Assembly: GCA_022837595.1 (NCBI GenBank)
Contig: JALHFX010000063.1
Location: forward strand, 1-11,323
Length of the DNA: 11,323 bases
Reading direction: 5' to 3'
DNA from: Propionibacterium sp.
Lineage (GTDB): Bacteria > Actinomycetota > Actinomycetes > Propionibacteriales > Propionibacteriaceae
Part shown: positions 5,774-11,223 of the stretch, one piece after another
Numbering within the stretch: the stretch's first letter is position 1
Layout of the letters: each line of letters opens with the position of its first letter
Program-made: the position numbers and the translations under genes
Notes under the pieces: model-generated
Told to the model about the DNA's origin: nothing
What the model saw: the letters and a program-made list of their open reading frames with translations, nothing else
The model's database searches: none

Positions 5774-7143
5774 TTTTCTTTCCTCGGTAGCGTTCTGAAG
5801 GAGAGGGTTTCAGGCTTGAAGAGAACCTTGACTGAGCCGATCGGGCCGTTTCGCTGCTTTGCGACAATCAACTCGGCTTCGCTCTCAGTCGACTGCTCTT
5901 CGGGTTTTGTGGCGCCTTCGCGATAAAGGAAGATGATTACGTCGGCGTCTTGCTCAATCGAACCGGAGTCCCGCAGATCGGACAAAATTGGACGCTGATT
6001 TGATCTGCGGTCGACGCTTCGGTTGAGCTGGGATACAGCAATGACGGGAACCTGGAGCTCCTTCGCGAGCGCCTTGATCGACCGGGATATCCCTTGAACC
6101 TCAAGGTTACGCGTTGCGTTGTCGACCTCATCTGCGGTGGCCATCAACTGAATGTAGTCAACGATCACCAAGGCCAGTGATCCTGCCTTCTTGGCTGTTC
6201 GTCGGGCTCGAGCGCGCAGTGCCTTGGCGTCCAGGCGGGCTGAGTCGTCGATGTAGATGGGCGCTGCAGACAACTTCGCAAGTGAGCTCGCAAACACATC
6301 TTTCTCAACCGCAGAAATATTCCGAGTCCGTAGCGTGGAATGCTTGATGCCCGACATAGATGAGAGCATGCGCAGGCTCAGCTGCTCCTTGGGCATTTCG
6401 GGCGAAAAGATAAGGACAGGAAGGCCACGTCGAAGACCAACTTCCTCTGCAATATTCAGTGCAAGTGTTGTCTTGCCGTGAGACGGCCGCGCACCAATCA
6501 CAATAAAGTCAGCAGGACAAAGTCCAAGGGTAATTTGGTCAAGTCCAGATAAACCGGTAGAAAGCCCCTGAAGCCCATTCGGCGACGGGACGGCCGTTGC
6601 ATCACGAAAAACAGCGCCTACGAAATCTCTGGCAGGAACTGGCCCATCCTCTTGGCCAATTATCTTCCCTGTCACGCGAAGCATCAGTGCTTCGGCCTCA
6701 TCGAGGATCTCTTCTGCTTTCTTGGTTCCGGGATCGTGAATAGTCTGCAGGATGCGGTTACAGGCTGCACCCAAGTGCCGCAACACCGCCTTGCTTCGTA
6801 TGATTTTCGCGTACGAAGAAATGGCTGCCGTCGAGATTGCACTGTTGGCGACCTCCGCCAGGTAGGCAAAGCCCCCTGCTTGCTCAAGCTCCCCTTTGGC
6901 GGCAAGAAAATCGGTAACCGTAATGAGGTCGACCGCCTTGTTTTGCACATAGAGGTCAAGCATGGCTTGATAGGTGAGTCTGTGACCCTCATCGTAGAAG
7001 TGCTGGGCTTTTACGACATCAATCACCCCGTCAAAGAACTGGTTGTCGAGCAACAACCCTCCGATCAGTCCCTGTTCGGCAGGCATAGAATGCGGAGGCA
7101 ACACTCCAGGCTGAACATGCGGAGTGTTGTTTTTACGGCTCAT
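5770..7143 (-). CDS. dnaB: Replicative DNA helicase, DnaB family
   Basis: The 457-residue protein has the full DnaB layout. The N-terminal domain (about 17-115) holds PAEQGLIGGLLLDNQFFDGV and the HRLTYQAMLDLYVQNKAVD helix region. The RecA-like C-terminal domain has Walker A GARPSHGKTT (217-226; usually GARPSMGKT), the FSPEM block at 246-250 (usually FSLEM), Walker B ALVIVDYIQLM, and the SQLNRSVDRR and LRDSGSIEQDADVIIFLYR motifs, with Arg408 as a candidate arginine finger. The length is normal. DnaB unwinds DNA at forks as a hexamer. An element-encoded copy means replication, or part of it, uses its own helicase instead of recruiting the host one. ATG overlaps the stop of the DUF1376 gene, and the dnaB stop overlaps the next start. 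The departures from consensus and its context separate it from a chromosomal dnaB. Confidence 0.95.
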   Translation of the reverse strand: MSRKNNTPHVQPGVLPPHSMPAEQGLIGGLLLDNQFFDGVIDVVKAQHFYDEGHRLTYQAMLDLYVQNKAVDLITVTDFLAAKGELEQAGGFAYLAEVANSAISTAAISSYAKIIRSKAVLRHLGAACNRILQTIHDPGTKKAEEILDEAEALMLRVTGKIIGQEDGPVPARDFVGAVFRDATAVPSPNGLQGLSTGLSGLDQITLGLCPADFIVIGARPSHGKTTLALNIAEEVGLRRGLPVLIFSPEMPKEQLSLRMLSSMSGIKHSTLRTRNISAVEKDVFASSLAKLSAAPIYIDDSARLDAKALRARARRTAKKAGSLALVIVDYIQLMATADEVDNATRNLEVQGISRSIKALAKELQVPVIAVSQLNRSVDRRSNQRPILSDLRDSGSIEQDADVIIFLYREGATKPEEQSTESEAELIVAKQRNGPIGSVKVLFKPETLSFRTLPRKEN

Positions 7144-8069
7144 AGCGCACCCTTTGACGACTCAGCGGCCCCGTTAAAGGACAGAGTCGTGATAGCGACC
7201 TTGGTTGCTGCATCCCGCCCAAGTCGCGGGTCGGTTTCCCACTGTCGCGCGTTTAGAAACTGTGCCGCAGTCGGAATCGTTCCTGCCTCCTTTCTTGCCC
7301 ATTCATTGCTTAGCTTCCATTTCTTGAGACCGAGGATCAGCTGCTTGAACAAGGCTTCGTCATCATCAAAACCGATGAGGCCCCAAATAGACCACGCAGC
7401 TTGAATGTCAGTTTGACGAGGGTAGCTTGAAATAAACTCGACAAAACGGGGCGATTCACGAGAAAGCAGAGTGACGCCAGAGCTGGCGAGCTTCTCCTCG
7501 ATAAGCTTGTTTGAAACGCGAATACGATTTCTCAGGAAAGTTCGCGGGTCCGTCCGTGGGCGAATCGTAGGCTGCATGGCAATCTGCCGCGCCTGCTCGA
7601 TCTCGATCCTGATGTTGCATAAACGGAACTCATTCGCAAACGACTGGATTTCTTCCTCGGATGGAGACCACCACGAGATGTGGTCCGAAGAGCCAAACGG
7701 GATTGCGAGCGGGTGATCCTGAGATGCGTTCGCAAAAACTGACTCGTATTCGATCTGTTCTGAGCGTCCGGCCTTAGGTTTGCTAACCAAGTTCTTCAGA
7801 CGAGGATGGTGGAGTTCGTCACCTTCTCGAACAAAGAAGCTCATCGCGATCTTGCCTACTGCAAGGAGCTCCACCTCACTTTGGGCGCCGATGATGCGTG
7901 CAAGGAAATGAAGGTTCGCACCTTCTGTCAGGCCACTATGGGCGGACGGGAGCACAAAACCGTTATTTTCAAGGTAACGGTCCATCAGTGCGCGATAAAC
8001 ACCTTGTTCAAGCAGGCTCAAACCTGCAGTTTCATTGAGATTGGTCTCGGTGTCGTATTGATAGATCAT
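7140..8069 (-). CDS. DUF1376 (YdaU-like) replication protein
   Basis: The 309-residue protein starts with a DUF1376-type domain: YDTETNLNETAGLSLLEQGVYRALMDRYLENNGFVLP (about 5-41), matching the YxxDxxxxTxxLSxxExGxYxxLLxxYY pattern. A helical middle follows, with a basic TIRPRTDPRTFLRNRIRVSNKL segment. The C-terminal module (about 210-290) holds AAWSIWGLIGFDDDEALFKQ, then IPTAAQFLNARQWETDP, the FLNxxxWExxP signature seen in phage and plasmid replication proteins. Proteins of this kind lie next to helicase genes and are thought to act as initiator or helicase-loading partners. Here it directly precedes dnaB with an ATGA overlap, so it is the best candidate for the DnaB loader or origin protein. 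The ATG at 8069 overlaps the stop of the AlpA-like gene; AAGAAAA upstream is a weak Shine-Dalgarno. Confidence 0.75.
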   Translation of the reverse strand: MIYQYDTETNLNETAGLSLLEQGVYRALMDRYLENNGFVLPSAHSGLTEGANLHFLARIIGAQSEVELLAVGKIAMSFFVREGDELHHPRLKNLVSKPKAGRSEQIEYESVFANASQDHPLAIPFGSSDHISWWSPSEEEIQSFANEFRLCNIRIEIEQARQIAMQPTIRPRTDPRTFLRNRIRVSNKLIEEKLASSGVTLLSRESPRFVEFISSYPRQTDIQAAWSIWGLIGFDDDEALFKQLILGLKKWKLSNEWARKEAGTIPTAAQFLNARQWETDPRLGRDAATKVAITTLSFNGAAESSKGAL

Positions 8070-8320
8070 TTTTCTTGTTTAACCCAGGCGCTGATGTAGG
8101 CGGCAACATCCGAAGCCAGGTAACGCGCACGAGGGCCACGCCCACTCCCTCTTGGAAGCTCCTCGCGCGAAATCCGTCTTACAGAGGCCGACGAAAGTCG
8201 GAGCTCATCCGCGACCTCACTCGTCTTAAGCATCATCCCGTAGCGCTCGACCAACTCTGCCTCGATCCGCGCACGTTCGCCGTCATCGTTGCTTCGCTTG
8301 GGGTGGATAGGGTCGGTCAT
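8066..8320 (-). CDS. AlpA/MerR-like helix-turn-helix protein
   Basis: The 84-residue protein has a winged-helix DNA-binding domain of the AlpA/excisionase type at about 31-78: LKTSEVADELRLSSASVRRI (helix-turn-helix), then the wing LPRGSGRGPRARYLASDVAAYISAW. In this family the RYxxxDVxxxI end packs against the HTH. It is first in the operon with the DUF1376 and dnaB genes and overlaps the former by ATGA, so it could regulate the operon or bind the origin. I chose ATG at 8320 (MTDPIHPKR); an in-frame ATG at 8368 adds 16 residues with no clear family match, and neither start has a strong Shine-Dalgarno. Confidence 0.7.
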   Translation of the reverse strand: MTDPIHPKRSNDDGERARIEAELVERYGMMLKTSEVADELRLSSASVRRISREELPRGSGRGPRARYLASDVAAYISAWVKQEK

Positions 8321-8338
8321 CGCGTGTAAACTCGTTGG

Positions 8339-8389
8339 AACTGTTGCGATTCTAAGCGAATTATTCATAACTCAGCTAGGCGAACAGTT
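8339..8389. promoter_or_regulatory. Inverted repeat in the divergent intergenic region
   Basis: AACTGTT (8339-8345) and AACAGTT (8383-8389) form a 7-bp inverted repeat separated by 37 bp. They lie between the AlpA-like operon and the rightward small gene. A possible rightward promoter, TTGCGA (8344-8349) and CATAAC (8366-8371) with 16 bp between, sits between the arms. This fits an operator pair controlling both directions, with the AlpA-like protein as an obvious candidate ligand. Both the promoter and the operator role are inferred. Confidence 0.35.
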
Positions 8390-8409
8390 AGAACACATAC
8401 GGAGAGTGC

Positions 8410-8616
8410 TTGACTGATCAAACGAACTATCGTGACGAAGTGCTCATGGCTCTTCGGAATGCACCGTCGCCAATGCCTGTGCGCAGGCTTCTGAGGCTCT
8501 TCAGGCTAGCAAAGCCGACGAAAGCACTGAGGTCTGCCCTGTTCGAACTTGAACAGGAAGGGAGGATCATTCGTGGCGCAAGCGGTGAGAGCGTGATCTG
8601 GTTGCTGCAGGGATGA
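8410..8616 (+). CDS. Small winged-helix-like protein
   Basis: The 68-residue protein (MTDQTNYRDEVLMALRNAPS...) reads like a single winged helix: EVLMALRNAP, PVRRLLRLFRLAKPTKALRSALFELEQEGRII, then a short hairpin RGASGESVIWLL. A LxxLExEGxI pattern is typical of wHTH domains that discriminate DNA sites. The start codon is TTG at 8410 with GGAG 5 bases upstream. It is divergent from the AlpA-like gene, so the two small DNA-binding proteins could form a switch. No exact family is recognised. Confidence 0.6.
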   Translation: MTDQTNYRDEVLMALRNAPSPMPVRRLLRLFRLAKPTKALRSALFELEQEGRIIRGASGESVIWLLQG

Positions 8617-8960
8617 GATGGAGGTACCCGGCCTGTCCGGTGCATAGGCGGTTACGTCACAAACACCGCCGATTGCCGCAGGCCTGGTTGCCCGTAAGTT
8701 TGCCGGCGACGATAACGACGGGGACCTGCATGGATACGGTATGGGTTATCCACTATCACGACGGATACTCGATGCAACAAACACGCTACCTCGCGCATTG
8801 CCGGAACTGCGCGTGGCAACGATTTGAGCGGCAAAACCGAGGCTGCCGGGTTTCAGTCGTCGTCCCAGCTCACCCCCATCTCTGCCCTGCCGAGAGCGGT
8901 TCAATGCAGCAGACCAGGAAGCAAGAACAGAGCTGCAATCCGGGATCTCGAGCCTATTGA
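8613..8960 (+). CDS. Hypothetical small protein, start uncertain
   Basis: The frame gives 115 residues from an ATG at 8613 that overlaps the previous stop (ATGA). The first 39 residues are basic and low-complexity in look, while the stretch from an internal ATG at 8730 (MDTVWVIHYHDGYSMQQTRY, then LAHCRNCAWQRFERQN) looks more like a folded protein with an HCxxC motif. GGGGA lies 6 bases before 8730, so a 76-residue product is a real alternative. The C-terminal tail is polar with no recognisable domain. No family is recognised, and the gene may not be real. Confidence 0.35.
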   Translation: MRWRYPACPVHRRLRHKHRRLPQAWLPVSLPATITTGTCMDTVWVIHYHDGYSMQQTRYLAHCRNCAWQRFERQNRGCRVSVVVPAHPHLCPAESGSMQQTRKQEQSCNPGSRAY

Positions 8961-9022
8961 GAACATCGGTGCGCCGCCGAGACGTTCCTCCAACCTAGAC
9001 CAAGGAGTATGCGGTTTGAGAT

Positions 9023-9050
9023 TTGACGCCTTCTTCAGGTCTGGTAATCT
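9023..9050 (+). promoter_or_regulatory. Candidate promoter of the structured-RNA array and methyltransferase
   Basis: TTGACG (9023-9028, five of six -35 bases) is followed after 16 bp by TAATCT (9045-9050), preceded by TGG, which gives an extended -10. Transcription would start near 9057, about 70 bases before the first complete repeat unit. The orientation agrees with the strand on which the repeat RNAs fold and with the downstream Hen1-like gene. No other promoter this good was seen between 8960 and 9548. Confidence 0.5.
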
Positions 9051-9126
9051 GCAACCCATGTCGAACGAGTTGCCCTACTTGTTCCTCTGCCTCCAGGAGA
9101 AGGCTCCCAGATCTCCAACAGACACC

Positions 9127-9195
9127 GCAGCAGTCAGCGCTGCCATCTCCTTGAAAAAGGAACTGCCCCGGGCCAGAGCGGGTGCTGACATCTGG
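9127..9195 (+). ncRNA. Array unit 0 (most diverged)
   Basis: P1 is GCAGC (9127-9131) with GCTGC (9139-9143), loop AGTCAGC. P3 is loop GTCAGC (9133-9138) with GCTGAC (9184-9189), a sequence pair unique to this unit. P4 is CCAGA (9173-9177) with TCTGG (9191-9195). P2 is shortened to CCCG (9167-9170) with CGGG (9179-9182). CATCTCCTTGA (9144-9154) is complementary over 11 bases to the ribosome-binding site of the 33-codon ORF at 10483. Confidence 0.7.
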
Positions 9196-9210
9196 AACAC
9201 GATTTCCAAG

Positions 9211-9276
9211 ACATCAGTCGCCGATGTTCTCCTTGTGGTACTGCCCTTGCGCTGGGCAAGGTGGCGACGTCCCAGC
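9211..9276 (+). ncRNA. Array unit 1
   Basis: P1 is ACATC (9211-9215) with GATGT (9223-9227). P2 is CCTTGC (9245-9250) with GCAAGG (9256-9261). P3 is loop GTCGCC (9217-9222) with GGCGAC (9263-9268). P4 is GCTGG (9251-9255) with CCAGC (9272-9276). All pairs are Watson-Crick. Confidence 0.75.
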
Positions 9277-9287
9277 ACTTACACACA

Positions 9288-9354
9288 GCATCAGTCGTCG
9301 ATGCGCTCCTTGTTGGTAACTGCCCCCGAGCCGGGCGGGGCGACGACTCCCGGC
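9288..9354 (+). ncRNA. Array unit 2
   Basis: P1 is GCATC (9288-9292) with GATGC (9300-9304). P2 is CCCCG (9324-9328) with CGGGG (9336-9340), plus an A-G mismatch next to the loop. P3 is the whole loop AGTCGTC (9293-9299) with GACGACT (9342-9348), seven pairs. P4 is GCCGG (9330-9334) with CCGGC (9350-9354). Confidence 0.75.
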
Positions 9355-9365
9355 ACGAATTCTTG

Positions 9366-9432
9366 GCGTCAGTCATCGGCGCCCTCCTTGATGGTTGCTG
9401 CTCCCGCGTCGGGCGGGGTGATGACACCCGAC
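9366..9432 (+). ncRNA. Array unit 3
   Basis: P1 is GCGTC (9366-9370) with GGCGC (9378-9382), one U-G. P2 is TCCCGC (9402-9407) with GCGGGG (9413-9418), one U-G. P3 is loop GTCATC (9372-9377) with GATGAC (9420-9425). P4 is GTCGG (9408-9412) with CCGAC (9428-9432), a compensated change from the GCCGG/CCGGC of unit 2. Confidence 0.75.
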
Positions 9433-9443
9433 ACAGACACACT

Positions 9444-9508
9444 GCATCAGCCGTCGATGCGCTCCTTGGTTGACTGCTCTTGCGCCGGGCAGGACGACGG
9501 TACCCGGC
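9444..9508 (+). ncRNA. Array unit 4
   Basis: P1 is GCATC (9444-9448) with GATGC (9456-9460). P2 is TCTTGC (9478-9483) with GCAGGA (9489-9494), one U-G. P3 is loop GCCGTC (9450-9455) with GACGGT (9496-9501), one G-U. P4 is GCCGG (9484-9488) with CCGGC (9504-9508). It ends 39 bases before the methyltransferase ATG, and no U tract follows, so transcription could continue into the gene. Confidence 0.75.
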
Positions 9509-9547
9509 ACCCCCTCTTCTACAGCGTTCGCTTCAAGGCCTTGTCGG

Positions 9548-10423
9548 ATGCGTAACCCCGATAAGGCGTTGCCGCTCCGCGACGCGTTGCCTCGCTTCTT
9601 CCCCCGATTCGATCCATCTGCCGCCGGCGAGCAGCATCCGATTTCCCGCCTTTGCGCTCATATCGAGCACCTGAGCCAGCTTCGACACGAGCGGCCCTCG
9701 AGCGGCAATGAGCTCGATGCTGAGATCGGGAAACTGTGCAAGCTGCTGGACGAAGCCGAAGCACCGTATTTCGTTCGGTACATTGTTTCGCGCGACATCC
9801 TCGTAGCCCCAGAATGCTTCGCGAAGTGGTCGAAGCGAGTTCAGGGGCATGGTATCGAGCTCTGCTACGGAGGCACCCAGGATCAGCGATTCGGTGCCAT
9901 CGAACCCTACTTCACAGGCGAAGGCAGCGCACTGGTCGACGTCGGCTGCGGGAAAGGCTTCTACCTTCTTCGCCTCGCATCACGCTACAACCGTGTCATC
10001 GGCTTCGAAGCTCAGGGGGTGGAACGTGAACGAGCGGCGAAAGCGCTGGCGGCCGACGGAATCGAGCACGTAACGCTGGAAGGCGCGTTCGGCAAGCAGC
10101 TTCTACCGGAGGACGCCGACGTCTTGCTCACCGAGGTCGTCGAACACATCCCTTACCCGAAAGCGATCGAGTTGGTTCAGGTGATCAGCCAACAGCGGCC
10201 AAGGGTCTTCGTGATTACCGCCCCAAACCGGGAGTTCAATACGCACTACCGGATTGAGAATGGGTTTCGGCATCAGGACCACAAGTGGGAGCCGACTCGC
10301 GCAGAGTTCGTCGAGTTCGTCCGGGCCGCAACCTGCGGTCACGCCCTGGAGGTCCGGTTCCGCGCGGTCGGCGACAAGGTGCAAGGGGTGCCCACCTCGT
10401 TGATGGCCGTTGTCTCGTGCTGA
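9548..10423 (+). CDS. Hen1-like RNA 3'-terminal 2'-O-methyltransferase
   Basis: The protein is 291 residues from ATG at 9548. An N-terminal region of about 120 residues is helical and unassigned. The SAM-binding motif I is ALVDVGCGKGFYLLRLA (128-144). The Hen1 signature follows: LLTEVVEH (193-200), giving ExxEH with Glu196, Glu199 and His200; ITAPNREFN (223-231), the family TTPNxEYN; and FRHQDHKWEPTRAEF (240-254), the family RHxDHxFEWTRxEF with His242 or His245 as the last metal ligand. Hen1 enzymes methylate the 2'-OH of RNA 3' ends using a divalent metal held by two Glu and two His. Bacterial Hen1 normally sits with the repair enzyme Pnkp and is longer; here there is no Pnkp and the N-terminal region is short. 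The frame is open up to 9470 inside the array, but 9548 (AAGG 9 bases upstream) gives a cleaner start. It directly follows the RNA array. Confidence 0.82.
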   Translation: MRNPDKALPLRDALPRFFPRFDPSAAGEQHPISRLCAHIEHLSQLRHERPSSGNELDAEIGKLCKLLDEAEAPYFVRYIVSRDILVAPECFAKWSKRVQGHGIELCYGGTQDQRFGAIEPYFTGEGSALVDVGCGKGFYLLRLASRYNRVIGFEAQGVERERAAKALAADGIEHVTLEGAFGKQLLPEDADVLLTEVVEHIPYPKAIELVQVISQQRPRVFVITAPNREFNTHYRIENGFRHQDHKWEPTRAEFVEFVRAATCGHALEVRFRAVGDKVQGVPTSLMAVVSC

Positions 10424-10482
10424 GCTTTTCATATCGAACTTGCCGCATACATTCCTTGCAGATCTAACTCAAGGAGATGAGC

Positions 10483-10584
10483 ATGCCCGCACTGCTGATG
10501 CCGAAACATTCCTGGAACCTCCAGAAGAAGGCTCAAACGAGCCCACCGAAGCAGGTCTGCGCATTGCTGCGTCCTCCTGCCTAA
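10483..10584 (+). CDS. 33-residue small ORF after the Hen1-like gene
   Basis: The ORF encodes MPALLMPKHSWNLQKKAQTS followed by 13 more residues, and ends at TAA 10582-10584. It is basic and proline-rich with no membrane segment. The Shine-Dalgarno AAGGAG (10471-10476) is perfect, with 6 bases to the ATG, much better than those of most genes here, and an intrinsic terminator begins 10 bases after the stop. It therefore looks like the last gene of the array/Hen1 unit. I do not recognise the product. The ribosome-binding site is complementary to the invariant CTCCTTG of the repeat units, and over 11 bases to unit 0. Confidence 0.55.
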   Translation: MPALLMPKHSWNLQKKAQTSPPKQVCALLRPPA

Positions 10585-10594
10585 CATGACCCAC

Positions 10595-10636
10595 AGAACC
10601 CGATCTTGCCTCGTTGCTTGGTCGGGTTCTTTTTTT
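10595..10636 (+). terminator. Intrinsic terminator of the array/Hen1 cassette
   Basis: AGAACCCGA (10595-10603) pairs perfectly with TCGGGTTCT (10622-10630) over 9 bp across an 18-nt loop, followed by seven T. It closes the rightward unit made of the array, the Hen1-like gene and the 33-codon ORF. The next gene begins 14 bases later. Confidence 0.9.
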
Positions 10637-10650
10637 CTCCAACCGCACTC

Positions 10651-11223
10651 ATGGCCCTTCTTCTCACTGAGACCTACCTCGCACTCCTGCAGCTTCTACG
10701 TGATGTGCGCTTCGTACTCGAGATGCACGCTAACGTCATCCTCTACCTCATCCCGGTCTTTCTCATCTGTGCCTGGCTCCAAGCGCTCCATGCGCGCCCA
10801 CCTCATGCCCGATCGTGGCCCTACACACAAAGCATTTCCCTGATCGTAGGCGTCTTCATTCACGAGCTCCTGCATCTGCTCGTCGGTGTTTTGACCTACG
10901 CAAAGCCGGTGGCGATGAGCATCATCCCGCGCCATATCGACAAGGGCTATTACGAGCTAGGGCATGTTCGGCTCCAGAACATTCGATGGTTCAACGGCGT
11001 TTTCGTCGGCTTGGCGCCCCTGCTTGGATTCGTTGGCGTTGCTGTTTTCATTCACTGGCGTACACGAACCGGATGGGTTTTCTCATGGTGGGATCTCCTC
11101 GCTTGGTATGTTCTCGCGCAAGTCTCCATGAGCGCCTGGCCATCTACCAGCGATATCAAGATTGCGCTTAGGTCGTGGCCCCTTGTGATTCCAATTACAG
11201 CTTACTTCGTCTTTTCGTATTGA
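10651..11223 (+). CDS. Membrane zinc-metalloprotease-like protein (HELLH motif)
   Basis: The 190-residue protein has about four to five membrane segments, at about residues 27-46, 60-82, 113-134, 143-160 and 177-189. HELLH at residues 71-75 lies inside a hydrophobic helix (GVFIHELLHLLVGVL), as in site-2-type (M50-like) intramembrane metalloproteases. A second motif, NGVFVGLAP (115-123), and PSTSDIK (164-170), with Asp168 as a candidate third zinc ligand, come at the expected distance. The protein is shorter than classical M50 enzymes and lacks a PDZ domain; it is closer in style to small DUF3267-type proteins. The start at 10651 removes 15 residues encoded by the upstream terminator hairpin. 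There is no Shine-Dalgarno, and the ATG lies just after the T tract, so its promoter is not evident. The 3' end overlaps the convergent traJ-like gene. Confidence 0.65.
   Translation: MALLLTETYLALLQLLRDVRFVLEMHANVILYLIPVFLICAWLQALHARPPHARSWPYTQSISLIVGVFIHELLHLLVGVLTYAKPVAMSIIPRHIDKGYYELGHVRLQNIRWFNGVFVGLAPLLGFVGVAVFIHWRTRTGWVFSWWDLLAWYVLAQVSMSAWPSTSDIKIALRSWPLVIPITAYFVFSY

Larger units (their letters stand above)
9127..9508 (+). repeat. Tandem array of five structured-RNA units, period about 78 bp
   Basis: Five diverged units of 65-69 nt are separated by spacers of 11-15 nt. The invariant CTCCTTG starts at 9147, 9229, 9306, 9384 and 9462 (spacings 82, 77, 78, 78). Every unit can form: P1, a 5-bp hairpin with a 7-nt AGYCRNC loop; P2, a second hairpin, normally 6 bp with a 5-nt GYYGG loop; P3, the P1 loop paired with the linker after P2; P4, the P2 loop paired with the unit's 3' end. 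Bases change between units in pairs that keep pairing, most clearly in P3 and P4. Wobbles are U-G on the plus strand and would be A-C on the minus, so the RNA should be transcribed rightward. The spacing and an internal deletion do not preserve a reading frame. The stretch from 8961 to 9547 holds no other convincing gene. Confidence 0.85.

Noticed and set aside
6652..7404. Plus-strand 250-codon frame
   Set aside because: It is antisense to dnaB and the DUF1376 gene; no recognisable motifs.
8600..8632. Possible extra array unit (GGTTGCTGC then GGTACCCGGC, as in units 3 and 4)
   Set aside because: Spacing is 8 bases too short, and no P1, P2 or P4 partner is present; it is probably chance.
8647..8670. 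Inverted repeat GGCGGT / ACCGCC with a 12-nt loop
   Set aside because: Only 6 bp, no U tract and no repeats nearby; no function can be supported.
9134..9442. Minus-strand frame across the array
   Set aside because: It is a shadow of the repeats, has no ribosome-binding site, and the wobble pairs favour plus-strand function.
9127..9508. Tandem tRNA-like genes or integron attC sites (period near tRNA length, inverted repeats)
   Set aside because: There is no T-loop GTTCRA, acceptor stem or CCA, and no RYYYAAC/GTTRRRY core. The 5-bp/7-nt hairpin looks like a tRNA arm, but its loop pairs with the downstream linker.
9470..9547. Longer N-terminus for the Hen1-like protein
   Set aside because: The extra residues are encoded by array unit 4 and its tail and have a low-complexity look; ATG at 9548 gives a cleaner start.
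8824..9555. A 243-codon plus-strand frame across the repeats, with 26-residue protein repeats
   Set aside because: Repeat spacings of 82 and 77 and a shorter last unit break the protein repeat, while RNA pairing is kept in all units. I treat the region as structured RNA, and keep a possible TTG-started leader as a finding.
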